Below, piece by piece: positions 35,750-44,826 of a stretch of DNA of 64,000 bases. Below the pieces are notes generated by a model. It saw nothing but the letters and a program-made list of their open reading frames with translations, did not search any database and had not been told where the DNA came from. How positions within the stretch are numbered: position 1 is the first letter of the stretch; every line of letters begins with the position of its first letter. Source of the stretch: an uncultured Rhizobiaceae group bacterium (lineage in GTDB: Bacteria; Pseudomonadota; Alphaproteobacteria; Rhizobiales; Rhizobiaceae); contig CALGMR010000006.1 in the NCBI GenBank assembly GCA_937958815.1, positions 124,001-188,000 on the forward strand. Reading direction: 5' to 3'. Both the position numbers and the translations under genes were made by a program.

Positions 35750-36601
35750 TTAGCCTTGGTATTTAGGTTGTTTGCTCAACTCTTCCTGCGTCCCTTCGAT
35801 ATAGACACGTACGCTGTCACCGTCGTTCTCGCGCAGGATGGTCAATTCATCCATTGTGACTGCAATCGGATGCTCGCCCAGGCCCAAGAAACCACCGATA
35901 TCCAAAACTGCATTTTTGATTTTGCCATTTGTGTCCAGAATTAAGCGGTCGATCTCGCCCACATCCTCATTATTGGTCCCGTATACGCGGGCGCCTTTGA
36001 GTTTGGCCGCTGTAAGATCTTCCACTTCGGCTTTCTGGTAACCTTCAAATGTGGCCATTGGCGTGCGAAGCATAGGCCGACCATCTTCATCCACACGTTC
36101 TGCGGTGTTAGTCTTCGACACTGATGCAGTTGTGTTTTCGGTATCGGGAAGGATTGTGGACGCTGTACGGTCAAATGCCGGTTCTGCTGTGAGTTGTTCT
36201 TTGTTGGTTTTCACCACCAAAAAATACTCTCCCGCATCGCCCTTTTCATTGACGAATTTGATCTGATCCATTTGTACGGCGACATCTTTTTCGCCAATGC
36301 CAACGAAACCGCCAATGCCCAACACAACCGCTTTCACCTTACCATCGCGGTCAAGAATAACATCGTTGACTTCGCCAAGATCATCCCACTGCTTTTCTGC
36401 GCCATCATTGACCCTCGTTTCGGAGTCGAATGTGTCGAATTCTTTTTCAGCAGAATACACGCGCATACCGATAAGCTTGGATGCGTAAATGTCACTTGCT
36501 TGGGCTGACTGATAAGTCATCATTTTGCTGGAGTTCGCTTCAGCAAATGCAGTTGTAGTGAGCATAAGCGCCATAGCGGTTGTTGCGATAATGCGTTTCA
36601 T
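35750..36601 (-). CDS. Exported protein with two PRC-barrel domains
   Basis: The 283-aa protein has a signal peptide (ATTAMALMLTTTAFA) and two repeats of the PRC-barrel fold. Each repeat has an IGMRVY or KGARVY strand, a D.GE.. segment (LGEVNDVILDRDGKVKAVVLGIGGFVGIGEKDVAV; VGEIDRLILDTNGKIKNAVLDIGGFLGLGEHPIAV) and then a beta strand. Such periplasmic PRC-barrel proteins are frequent in Rhizobiales and often stress-induced; the exact role is unknown. A terminator follows, and an EcfG-like promoter lies upstream. Confidence 0.87.
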   Translation of the reverse strand: MKRIIATTAMALMLTTTAFAEANSSKMMTYQSAQASDIYASKLIGMRVYSAEKEFDTFDSETRVNDGAEKQWDDLGEVNDVILDRDGKVKAVVLGIGGFVGIGEKDVAVQMDQIKFVNEKGDAGEYFLVVKTNKEQLTAEPAFDRTASTILPDTENTTASVSKTNTAERVDEDGRPMLRTPMATFEGYQKAEVEDLTAAKLKGARVYGTNNEDVGEIDRLILDTNGKIKNAVLDIGGFLGLGEHPIAVTMDELTILRENDGDSVRVYIEGTQEELSKQPKYQG

Positions 36602-36681
36602 TATTTAGTCTCCTATTGTTCGACAGTTTCAGTGATACGCGCATGCCATCTTTCCAGGACTGCATGCCCGTTCATCATAGA

Positions 36682-36706
36682 AACAGACGACCGGCGAATG
36701 GGTTCC
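36682..36706 (-). promoter_or_regulatory. EcfG-like (general stress) promoter motif
   Basis: On the minus strand GGAAC (36706-36702) is followed after 16 bases by TGTT (36685-36682). This resembles the alphaproteobacterial EcfG consensus GGAAC-N16/17-cGTT, with the first -10 base differing. It would start transcription about 70 bases before the PRC-barrel gene. Confidence 0.45.
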
Positions 36707-36730
36707 AAATTTTTTGAAACTCATTCGTCG
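36692..36730. repeat. Long inverted repeat in the PRC/rpoZ divergent region
   Basis: CGGCGAATGGGTTCCAA pairs with TTGAAACTCATTCGTCG around ATTTT with one mismatch and two G-U pairs. It overlaps the EcfG-like -35 element. It has no downstream T-run that would mark a terminator for either neighbour. Confidence 0.6.
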
Positions 36731-36880
36731 TAGGGTCGTGAAGTTGCAAAAGCAGGGCTTACTCAACAAAACTGCCCTCTCGCATCATCCGCCATGAAAA
36801 TACGTTTTGCCTTGAAAAAGTCTCTAACTTCGCGTACCAGACAGGAAATATTCTCTGACAATTGATATCAGGAGCCGCGC

Positions 36881-37282
36881 ATGGCCCGCGTAACCGTGGA
36901 AGATTGCATCGACAAAGTGTCGAATCGTTTTGAGCTTGTATTGCTTGCAAGCCACCGCTCACGCCAGATTTCATCTGGTTCACAAATCTCTGTTGATCGC
37001 GACAATGACAAAAACCCTGTGGTCGCTCTGCGCGAAATCGCAGACGAGCAATTGTCACCAGGTGATTTGAAAGAAGACTTGATCCATTCCTTGCAGAAGC
37101 ATGTTGAAGTGGATGAACCGGAAGATCTTCCAGAAGCAACTGAAGACATCGTGATGGGTGCAGAGGATGGCGATGCGCCTATCGAGCCTCCTGCGCAGAT
37201 CACATTTGACACATTGTCAGAAGACGAACTTCTGTCGGGCATTCAAAATCTGGTCGCTCCAGAAAAGTCTGACGACTACTAA
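36881..37282 (+). CDS. rpoZ: DNA-directed RNA polymerase subunit omega
   Basis: The 133-aa protein starts with the omega signature [30 protein letters not shown] and has the long acidic C-terminal tail common in alphaproteobacteria. Omega helps assemble RNA polymerase and forms part of a ppGpp site in proteobacteria. AGGAG precedes the ATG. The gene is followed by a terminator and then by rsh. Confidence 0.95.
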   Translation: MARVTVEDCIDKVSNRFELVLLASHRSRQISSGSQISVDRDNDKNPVVALREIADEQLSPGDLKEDLIHSLQKHVEVDEPEDLPEATEDIVMGAEDGDAPIEPPAQITFDTLSEDELLSGIQNLVAPEKSDDY

Positions 37283-37304
37283 GCCCAACAGACCAAAAAT
37301 TCCG

Positions 37305-37339
37305 AAAAAGCCGATTTGCCAGTGCAAGTCGGCTTTTTT
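37305..37339 (+). terminator. Rho-independent terminator after rpoZ
   Basis: AAAAAGCCGA pairs with TCGGCTTTTT, with an inner TTGC/GCAA stem around CAGT, ending in a T-run. It lies 22 bases after the rpoZ stop and may be partly read through into rsh. Confidence 0.9.
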
Positions 37340-37470
37340 ATTGCCGTGAGCGCACCCAGAGCTTGCACAAGGCGACCAATCCCCCCATTTTCAGGACAAG
37401 TGGAATACGCCCGTACGTCGCGAGTCGTTGGTGCATTGCCGACGATAAATCACAGGAGACACAAGCGCAG

Positions 37471-39741
37471 ATGATGCGGCAAAACGAATTGGTGGAACGG
37501 GTTGCGGCCTACAATCCCGATTTTGACGAGGAAACTCTCAACCGTGCCTATGTTTATGCCATGCACAAGCACCGCCACCAGGTGCGTCAATCAGGCGACC
37601 CCTATTTCAGCCACCCATTGGAAGTGGCGGCAATTGTCACTGATCTAAAGCTTGATCAGGACAGTGTTGTTGCAGCCCTGTTGCACGATACGATTGAAGA
37701 CACAGATGCCACGCGCAAAGAAATTGATTCAATGTTTGGCCCCGGCATTGGCCGTCTGGTCGAAGGCCTCACCAAGCTAAAACGCATCGACCTTGTGTCT
37801 AAGAAAACGCGTCAGGGTGAAAATCTGCGTCGTCTGTTGTTGGCAATTGCAGATGATGTGCGAGTGCTTTTGGTGAAGTTGGCAGACCGTTTGCACAATA
37901 TGCGCACGCTGCACCATGTACCGCCTGAAAAGCGGGAGCGGATTGCACAGGAAACCATGGACATTTACGGTCCTCTTGCAGGCCGTATGGGTATGCAAGA
38001 TGTGCGTGATGAACTAGAAGAATTGTCTTTCATGTATCTCTATCCCGACGGATATACGCTGGTTCATGAGAAGCTGGCGTCCATGCAGGAGACTCACTCT
38101 GAAGTCATTTCCGAGATTGAAAAAAGCGTTGTCGACAATCTTGCAAAGAACCTGATTACCGCACGCGTTGTGAGCCGCAGCAAACGCCCCTACTCCGTTT
38201 TCCGAAAAATGGAAAAGAACGGCATCAGTTTTGAGCAATTGTCTGACATGCTTGGCTTCCGCGTGATCGTGGAAACGGTGCCAGATTGTTATGAAGCTTT
38301 GGGGGCGATCCATACCAGATGGCCTGCCGTGCCGGAGCGCTTTAAAGACTATATCTCCACGCCAAAGCAGAATGACTACCGCTCTATTCATACCACTGTC
38401 ATTGGACCATCTCATCAACGTGTGGAACTGCAAATTCGCACCCATGAAATGCATGAAATTGCGGAGCAAGGCATTGCCGCCCATACACTCTACAAAGATG
38501 GTGTTTATGCTGCTAAAGAAGCCAGCACCATCTTAATGGGTGAAATGGTGGGAGCAGACAGTGTCGCCGCTTTGTCAAAAGAAAGCCGTTCTTATGCATG
38601 GTTGAGACACACCATTGAAACCCTTTCGGAAGGTGATCATCCAGACGATGTTTTGGAACACACCAAGCTTGAATTGTTTCTCGATCAGGTATTTTGCTTC
38701 ACCCCAAAAGGGCGTTTGATCGCCCTGCCCCAAGGAGCTACGGCGATCGACTTTGCTTACGCCGTTCACACCAATGTGGGGAATTTTTGCAGTGGATGCC
38801 GCATCAATGGCAAGGCTTCGCCTGTGGTCACAAAACTCAAAAATGGTGACGAAGTGCTCATCATTCGCGACGAAAACCACACGCCACCCGCCGCCTGGGA
38901 ACACGTGGCCGTTACAGGCAAAGCACGTTCCGGCATCCGGCGTGCTTCACGCGAAGCCCGCAACAAACAGTATTTTGATCTCGGTTTGAAAATTCTGAAA
39001 TCTACATTCAAAAGGGCGCAACACGAGTTCGCTGAATCGCAGTTGCGTTCTTCGCTCAATAAACTTGCCCACAACTCCACGTCCGATGCCATTGCCGCGG
39101 TGGGTCGTGGAGAATTGCCACCTGAAAATGTTCTCAAAGCGGTTTATCCGGATTACCAGATTGAACGGTCTGCGCAGACCCCACAACAGCCTGCCGAGGG
39201 ATGGTTCAACCTGACAGGCGTTGCAAACATCATGTTTCGCATTCCCGGTCGTCGTAAGGAAAAATATTCAGACGTTGCACAACAACTGGCAGATTCTATT
39301 CCCATTCGCGGCACGTCAGAAGATACGCCGGTGACGCTTGATGTTGAAAGCGGTGCAGTCCCGGGAGATCGTATCGTGGGTATTTTGACGCCAGGTGTGG
39401 GGGTTACGGTCTACCCAATTCACGCAAAAGCCTTGCATGAATACGAAGACACTGCTGACCAATGGCTCGACTTGCGGTGGGACATCGACACGGAAAATCC
39501 CAACCTGTTTCACGCGAAAATTGATGTGACTGCGGTCAATGCCCCTGGCACTTTGGCTGAAATCTCAGAGGTCATTGGCAAAGCGTCTTCCAACATCGAC
39601 AATCTTTACCTCTCTTCACCTGAGACTGGGCTGACAGAACTGGTGTTTGGAATTGAGGTTTGGGACGTAAAACACCTAAATCGTGTCTTGCGTGAAATCC
39701 GTGCGCTTGATGTGGTGACGAAGGCAGCACGTCGCGGCTGA
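37471..39741 (+). CDS. rsh: Bifunctional (p)ppGpp synthetase/hydrolase (Rsh)
   Basis: The protein of about 756 aa is the sole RelA/SpoT homologue expected in alphaproteobacteria. It has an N-terminal HD hydrolase domain (ALLHDTIEDTD near residue 70), the RelA/SpoT synthetase domain (YRSIHTTVIGP, ELQIRTHEMHEIAEQGIAAH), a TGS domain (FTPKGRLIALPQGATAIDFAYAVHT) and a C-terminal ACT domain (NAPGTLAEISEVIGKASSNIDNL). Both catalytic domains look intact. ATG 37471 is preferred; it has CAGGAGA upstream and removes a 36-codon extension. Confidence 0.95.
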   Translation: MMRQNELVERVAAYNPDFDEETLNRAYVYAMHKHRHQVRQSGDPYFSHPLEVAAIVTDLKLDQDSVVAALLHDTIEDTDATRKEIDSMFGPGIGRLVEGLTKLKRIDLVSKKTRQGENLRRLLLAIADDVRVLLVKLADRLHNMRTLHHVPPEKRERIAQETMDIYGPLAGRMGMQDVRDELEELSFMYLYPDGYTLVHEKLASMQETHSEVISEIEKSVVDNLAKNLITARVVSRSKRPYSVFRKMEKNGISFEQLSDMLGFRVIVETVPDCYEALGAIHTRWPAVPERFKDYISTPKQNDYRSIHTTVIGPSHQRVELQIRTHEMHEIAEQGIAAHTLYKDGVYAAKEASTILMGEMVGADSVAALSKESRSYAWLRHTIETLSEGDHPDDVLEHTKLELFLDQVFCFTPKGRLIALPQGATAIDFAYAVHTNVGNFCSGCRINGKASPVVTKLKNGDEVLIIRDENHTPPAAWEHVAVTGKARSGIRRASREARNKQYFDLGLKILKSTFKRAQHEFAESQLRSSLNKLAHNSTSDAIAAVGRGELPPENVLKAVYPDYQIERSAQTPQQPAEGWFNLTGVANIMFRIPGRRKEKYSDVAQQLADSIPIRGTSEDTPVTLDVESGAVPGDRIVGILTPGVGVTVYPIHAKALHEYEDTADQWLDLRWDIDTENPNLFHAKIDVTAVNAPGTLAEISEVIGKASSNIDNLYLSSPETGLTELVFGIEVWDVKHLNRVLREIRALDVVTKAARRG

Positions 39742-39881
39742 GTTTTTGTTGAAGAAGCCAACGAAATATTTTGCTCGACACAGATGCGTCACAAACCCGT
39801 TGTTAAGAATAGTGTGAAACAATGAAAAGATCGGGTCGCCAGACCCGCTTGTATCTCGTTCTGGCGGAGAAGAATAAACCC

Positions 39882-40523
39882 ATGTTGATGAAAAGGCGAA
39901 AGCCACCATCTTGGGCCGAATGGCTTCGCGTGTGGATTTGGCCGCGGCGCTCTTGGTTCCGTTCAGGCCAATATGTCACAAAGCGTATTTTGCGGCTGAC
40001 AGCCTCACCCCATGCGGTGGCGGCAGGCGTTGCAGCGGGTGCATTCACTTCTTTTACCCCATTCATGGGTCTGCATTTCTTGTTAGCTGCAATTCTTGCT
40101 TGGGTGATACGCGGCAATCTTATTGCATCAGCACTTGGCACATTTGTGGGCAACCCACTCACCTTCCCGTTCATTTGGGCTGCGACTTATAAGACGGGTC
40201 AATTCATTCTTCAGGCTGATATGGCTGGCGCACCACCCGCGCTGGGGCACGCCATGAAACGCGTGATGTCTTCACTTTGGAATTTGGACGGAACAGCGGC
40301 AATGACCGCATTGAGCAATATTTGGAACCCGATTTTATACCCGATGCTTGTGGGTGGTTTGATTGTTGGACCCTTGGTGACTATTCCAATGTATTTCCTG
40401 ACAAAGCGCGCCGCATTGATATTTCGCGAAAGCCGTCGTGACAAGTTGATGAACAAGGCCGCTGAAATCAAAGCAAGGGCACGAGCTGCCGCATCTTCCA
40501 ACCATCAAGGACAGAGCGCTTGA
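39882..40523 (+). CDS. DUF2062 membrane protein
   Basis: The protein of about 213 aa begins with a basic segment ([20 protein letters not shown]) and has the DUF2062 core [29 protein letters not shown] and [21 protein letters not shown], with about three transmembrane helices. Its function is unknown; it is often encoded beside acpS in Rhizobiales. ATG 39882 follows GGCGGAGAAG. The stop overlaps the acpS start. Confidence 0.85.
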   Translation: MLMKRRKPPSWAEWLRVWIWPRRSWFRSGQYVTKRILRLTASPHAVAAGVAAGAFTSFTPFMGLHFLLAAILAWVIRGNLIASALGTFVGNPLTFPFIWAATYKTGQFILQADMAGAPPALGHAMKRVMSSLWNLDGTAAMTALSNIWNPILYPMLVGGLIVGPLVTIPMYFLTKRAALIFRESRRDKLMNKAAEIKARARAAASSNHQGQSA

Positions 40524-40921
40524 TAATTGGTTTGGGCAGCGACCTCATCGACATACGCCGGATCGAAAAATCCATTGAACGTTTCGGTGCGCGCTTTATC
40601 GATCGCATATACACCGACATTGAAAAACAAAAATCTGATCGCCGCAAAGAGCGCGCTGCGTCTTACGCCAAACGTTTTGCTGCAAAGGAAGCCTGCTCAA
40701 AAGCTTTGGGAACAGGGCTTTCAAAAGGCGTGTTTTGGCGCGACATGGGCGTGGTCAATTTGCCAGGTGGAAAACCCACGATGGAATTGACAGGCGGTGC
40801 GCACAAACAACTGCTCTCGATGATGCCAGAAGGCATGGAGCCTGTAATTCATCTTACAATCACCGATGATTTCCCGCTGGCGCAAGCGTTTGTAATTATC
40901 GAAGCTTTGGAAAAACGCTAG
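40520..40921 (+). CDS. acpS: Holo-[acyl-carrier-protein] synthase
   Basis: This 133-aa enzyme transfers phosphopantetheine from CoA to ACP. The catalytic motifs [22 protein letters not shown] and [16 protein letters not shown] are intact. The start is TTG 40520, overlapping the DUF2062 stop (TTGATAA). In relatives lepB follows directly; here the next gene is smpB on the opposite strand. Confidence 0.95.
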   Translation: MIIGLGSDLIDIRRIEKSIERFGARFIDRIYTDIEKQKSDRRKERAASYAKRFAAKEACSKALGTGLSKGVFWRDMGVVNLPGGKPTMELTGGAHKQLLSMMPEGMEPVIHLTITDDFPLAQAFVIIEALEKR

Positions 40922-40972
40922 ACTTTCGCACGCATGGTGATGCTTGTGGGGCAAATAATTTATAAAATCGTG

Positions 40973-41452
40973 TTACCCACGGTCACGCAAAAGCCGTGAC
41001 TTCTCGCGGTTCCAATCGCGCTTCTTTTCTGTTTCGCGCTTGTCGTGATTTTTCTTGCCCTTTGCCAAGGCTATTTCTAACTTCGCCATACCACGATCGT
41101 TGAAGTACAGTTTCAACGGAACCACGGTCATACCATCACGAGCAATGGCCTGTGACAAGCGAATAATTTCGCGCTTCGACATCAACAATTTGCGGCGACG
41201 GCGCGGTTCGTGGTTGAAGCGATTGGCTTGCAGATATTCGGGAACATGGCAGTTGATCAGCCACAATTCGTCGTCTTCAAAGCTGACATAACTTTCAGCG
41301 ATCGTGGCTTTGCCGTTGCGCAAGGACTTTACCTCTGTCCCAGTCAACATCAGACCCGCTTCGAAAGTATCCTCAATCGCAAAATTGTATCGCGCCTTAC
41401 GGTTTTCCGCGACAATCTTCTTTTCCGGATCAGCCTTTTTCTTTGGTGCCAT
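40973..41452 (-). CDS. smpB: SsrA-binding protein SmpB
   Basis: The 159-aa protein binds tmRNA and brings it to stalled ribosomes. Typical blocks are [48 protein letters not shown] and the basic C-terminal tail [17 protein letters not shown], which probes the empty mRNA channel. It lies 30 bases downstream of dapA on the same strand. No tmRNA gene was seen in the window. Confidence 0.96.
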   Translation of the reverse strand: MAPKKKADPEKKIVAENRKARYNFAIEDTFEAGLMLTGTEVKSLRNGKATIAESYVSFEDDELWLINCHVPEYLQANRFNHEPRRRRKLLMSKREIIRLSQAIARDGMTVVPLKLYFNDRGMAKLEIALAKGKKNHDKRETEKKRDWNREKSRLLRDRG

Positions 41453-41482
41453 AATTGTATGTGAACCTGATAGCGAGACGCT

Positions 41483-42376
41483 CTAGTTCAAAATCCCCGC
41501 GTGAATCATGGCTTCGCGCACGATCTTTTGCGTAGAGTCTTCGATTGGCATGATCGGGCTGCGGATGATATTTTGCATCTTGCCCAGAACTTCCAGAGCA
41601 TATTTCGCGCCGCCAGGGCTGGGTTCATGGAACATGGCTTTATGCAACGGCATCAATCTGTCTTGCAAATCCAAAGCGTCACCCCAACGATCTTCCGCCA
41701 TGGCTTTTTGAAATTCAGCACACAGCGCGGGCGCCACATTCGCGGTTACCGAAATGCAGCCTTTGCCGCCATGGGCATTGAAGCCAAGTGCAGATGGATC
41801 TTCAGCAGACAATTGAACAAAGTCTTTGCCACACGTCGCGCGTTGTTGAGTGACGCGTGCCATATCCGCAGTTGCATCTTTAACACCAACAATATTGGAG
41901 TGTTCGCGCACCAACTCACCCATCGTTTCGGGCGTCATATCAATGATCGAACGACCGGGAATATTGTAGATGTAATTGGGCAACGGAGTTGCTTTTGCAA
42001 TCGCACTGAAATGCGTTTTCATGCCGCGCTGATTTGGCTTGTTGTAGTATGGAGTGACCACCAACAAAGCATCAGCGCCAACCTTTGCAGCGTGTTCTGC
42101 ATAGGCGACTGCTTCCGTGGTGTTGTTGGAACCCGCGCCAGCCATAACGGGCACACGTCCATCAGCCACTTCAACGCAAAGCTCTACAACGCGCATGTGC
42201 TCTTCGTGAGAGACCGTTGCAGACTCACCGGTGGTTCCCATGGGCACAAGACCCGTTGTGCCCTGTTCAATTTGCCAATTTACGAAATCAGCGAACGCCT
42301 TCTCGTCAACCGACCCATCTTGTGCAAATGGGGTGACGAGGGCTGTATTTGAGCCATAAAAGTTGGGGCTGCTCAC
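41483..42376 (-). CDS. dapA: 4-hydroxy-tetrahydrodipicolinate synthase
   Basis: This 297-aa aldolase-fold enzyme condenses pyruvate and aspartate semialdehyde in the lysine/diaminopimelate pathway. It shows [14 protein letters not shown], the catalytic tyrosine in YNIPGRSI and the Schiff-base lysine in [10 protein letters not shown]. The GTG at 42376 has an excellent GGAG eight bases before it; the track ORF begins 9 codons earlier. It is divergent from the lytic transglycosylase gene. Confidence 0.95.
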   Translation of the reverse strand: MSSPNFYGSNTALVTPFAQDGSVDEKAFADFVNWQIEQGTTGLVPMGTTGESATVSHEEHMRVVELCVEVADGRVPVMAGAGSNNTTEAVAYAEHAAKVGADALLVVTPYYNKPNQRGMKTHFSAIAKATPLPNYIYNIPGRSIIDMTPETMGELVREHSNIVGVKDATADMARVTQQRATCGKDFVQLSAEDPSALGFNAHGGKGCISVTANVAPALCAEFQKAMAEDRWGDALDLQDRLMPLHKAMFHEPSPGGAKYALEVLGKMQNIIRSPIMPIEDSTQKIVREAMIHAGILN

Positions 42377-42654
42377 GGTTTCTACTCCAGATAAAATGAT
42401 CAACTTGCATCACCCAAATTCGGGCAATTCGCACAATAAATCAGGTGGTCATAAATTGTCCGCATTGCAGACTATCAATTGTGCGGGACAATAGGCGTGA
42501 GACTGGGTTCGGGCAAGAGGCTTCATTCAAAATCGAACGATGAGTGAAACCTTTCGTTAACGCGGCTTAAACCTGTTTGTTCTAGTCTCATAATCTTGTT
42601 CAAAGGTCTGCTCAGTTGATCCTTAAAACACCTGTAAAAACGAAGAGTTTTGTA
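42377..42654. other. Divergent promoter region of dapA and slt
   Basis: This 278-base region must hold the promoters of both genes. TTAA-N6-TTAA (GTTAACGCGGCTTAA) near 42560 resembles a CtrA site but has the wrong spacing. No other gene-like signal is visible. Confidence 0.4.
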
Positions 42655-44736
42655 ATGCGTAGTTCGTTTGCCTGTCAGGGGAAATCCGCCCCTTCTTTGC
42701 TAAAATTGACATCTCTTGCCCTCGCTGGCTCGTTGATTGCTGGTGCGACAACCAGCTTTGCCGCCAAAATAGATAAGCGCAAAACCGGATCGGTTGGCAG
42801 TTATGCCAGTTCTACTTCCTTGGCACGTTCAGGTGGCAAACCCGGCAATGTAGATATCAAGCCTGCTTCAAGCACTTTGAAAAAAGGGCTGCGCGCGCTT
42901 GATAAGCGTGACATGAAAACAGCTTTAAAGGCTCGTGCTGCGCTGCGATCAGGCACGCTTGAGCGAAAAGTCATGGCTTGGGCTATTGCAATGAACGGCC
43001 GTGGTGTGCCCGCTGAAACGCTGATCTCCATTTCAAATGATCTTTCCAATTGGCCCGGCAGCAAAACCATGCGTGCCAATGTGGAACGCGCGTTGATAAA
43101 GTCTGCGTCGCGCGAAACATTGCGTTTGGCCTTTAGCGAATCTGCGCCTGAAGATACAGACGCTGCAATTGCGTTGGCGAAAGCTCACTTGGCAGCAGGT
43201 GCAAAGAAAAGTGCCCGCAGTGCAATTGCGCCCCATTGGCGCAATTCACGACTGTCTACGTCACAAGAACGCACAATTCTAAAGTCACTTTCCAGTGTTT
43301 TGTATAAAAGCGACCACCGCGCGCGCGTGGAATATTTGCTTTCAAAAGACCGTATTCGTGGCGCTGAACGCATTGCCGGAAAAGCAGGTGCCACCAGCAT
43401 GGTGCGCGCTCGTGCGGCAGTAGAACGCAAACAACGTTCCGCAGGTTCGCTGTTGAACCGCGTGCCAGCATCTCAACGGTCTGATTCCAACTATTTGCAC
43501 AGCAAAGCGAAATATCTGCGCCGCAAGAACCAATTGACTGCAGCCGCAAAACTTTTGTCTCCTGTGCGCGCAAAAGACATTCCTGAAAATGCACGCGATG
43601 CATTTTGGACTGAAAAACGCATTCTTGCTTCTGATTTACTGGAAGCTGGCGCTGTGAAAACGGCTTATCGTCTGGTGGCCAACAACACAGCTTATTCAGA
43701 CCGCAAGAAACTCGACGCCGAGTTTTATGCTGGTTGGCTGGCCCTGCGCAAATTGGGTGCTGCAAAGACAGCAACCGCGCATTTTGAGCGTTTGTTGAAG
43801 ATTGCAGGGACACCACTCAGCATTTCGCGTGGCCATTATTGGCTGGGCCGTGCCCTTGAAAAGCGCGGGATCAAGAAAGCTTGGGACCATTACAAAGCTG
43901 CGGCGCGCTATGACACCACTTATTACGGTCAATTGGCCGCATTGAAGGTGGGGCGCACCAAAATCTCCATCAATCGCGTTGGCGCAACAGCTGCTGATCA
44001 GAAACGTTTCAGCAGTTATGAGTTCGCCCAAGCGATCTCTAAGCTCGAGACTGCGGGTCATCCGCGCCGTGCGCGCCAGTTCTACCGTCATTTGGCACGC
44101 TACATGGAAAAGCCGGGCGAAATTGCCCTTTTGGCAGCGCGTGCTGAACGCCGCGGCGATTATCAATTGTCGCTTCAAGTTGGCAAACGTGCATTCATTC
44201 GCGGCATGAGCGCAGACACTTTGGCTTGGCCTTTGGGTGCTATTCCCACAAACACCAAGACAAGCGGTGCAGGCTTGCCCCTCGCCTATGCGATTGCGCG
44301 TCAAGAAAGCACATTTCAGGTGGACGCTCGTTCGCCTGCCAATGCGTTGGGTTTGCTGCAATTGTTGCCGAATACGGCGAAACGCACTGCGCGCGACATT
44401 GGCATTCGTTATTCGCGCAACCGCCTTGTAACTGATGCAAGCTACAATGCGCGCTTGGGTACAGCTTATTTGAAGAAGCAGATGGACAAATATAATGGCT
44501 CGTTCGTTCTCACCTTCTCTGCATATAATGCGGGGCCAAGCCGTGCGAATGACTGGATCAAACGTTTTGGCGATCCACGTGGAAAATCTCTCAACACAGT
44601 GATTGATTGGGTGGAGCAAATTCCATTCTCTGAAACGCGCAACTACGTTCAGCGTGTTATGGAAAACTACCAAGTCTACAAAACGCGTTTGAAGGGTGGA
44701 AAGCTGACCATTGCACGGGATTTGCGTGCAGGCTGA
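42655..44736 (+). CDS. Soluble lytic murein transglycosylase (Slt70-like)
   Basis: The protein of about 693 aa has a signal peptide (LLKLTSLALAGSLIAGATTSFA), a long alpha-helical superhelix of the Slt70 U-domain type (about residues 70-480), and a C-terminal SLT domain with the catalytic glutamate in AIARQESTFQVDARSPANALGLLQL and AYNAGPSRANDWI. It cleaves peptidoglycan to 1,6-anhydromuropeptides in the periplasm. ATG 42655 is used; the track's TTG at 42616 is 13 codons earlier. Confidence 0.92.
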   Translation: MRSSFACQGKSAPSLLKLTSLALAGSLIAGATTSFAAKIDKRKTGSVGSYASSTSLARSGGKPGNVDIKPASSTLKKGLRALDKRDMKTALKARAALRSGTLERKVMAWAIAMNGRGVPAETLISISNDLSNWPGSKTMRANVERALIKSASRETLRLAFSESAPEDTDAAIALAKAHLAAGAKKSARSAIAPHWRNSRLSTSQERTILKSLSSVLYKSDHRARVEYLLSKDRIRGAERIAGKAGATSMVRARAAVERKQRSAGSLLNRVPASQRSDSNYLHSKAKYLRRKNQLTAAAKLLSPVRAKDIPENARDAFWTEKRILASDLLEAGAVKTAYRLVANNTAYSDRKKLDAEFYAGWLALRKLGAAKTATAHFERLLKIAGTPLSISRGHYWLGRALEKRGIKKAWDHYKAAARYDTTYYGQLAALKVGRTKISINRVGATAADQKRFSSYEFAQAISKLETAGHPRRARQFYRHLARYMEKPGEIALLAARAERRGDYQLSLQVGKRAFIRGMSADTLAWPLGAIPTNTKTSGAGLPLAYAIARQESTFQVDARSPANALGLLQLLPNTAKRTARDIGIRYSRNRLVTDASYNARLGTAYLKKQMDKYNGSFVLTFSAYNAGPSRANDWIKRFGDPRGKSLNTVIDWVEQIPFSETRNYVQRVMENYQVYKTRLKGGKLTIARDLRAG

Positions 44737-44738
44737 CG

Positions 44739-44805
44739 CTAGACCGCCGATGCAACGCGGTTTAGACTGACCTGAAAATGCCGAGCAGGGTTGAAACTCT
44801 GCTCG
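44739..44805 (+). other. Two consecutive RNA hairpins after slt
   Basis: CTAGACCGC/GCGGTTTAG (44739-44765, one G-U pair) and CGAGCAG/CTGCTCG (44782-44805) follow the slt stop and precede the next gene. Neither is followed by a T-run on the plus strand, so they may be processing or stability elements rather than terminators. Confidence 0.45.
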
Positions 44806-44826
44806 CAAAAAACAGGACAATGAACT

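Noticed and set aside
42555-42575. CtrA-like site TTAA-N6-TTAA upstream of slt
   Set aside because: The CtrA consensus needs a 7-base spacer; here it is 6, and the flanking bases do not fit.
44739-44805. Hairpins after slt as a Rho-independent terminator
   Set aside because: Neither hairpin is followed by a U-run on the plus strand; they are listed only as RNA structures.
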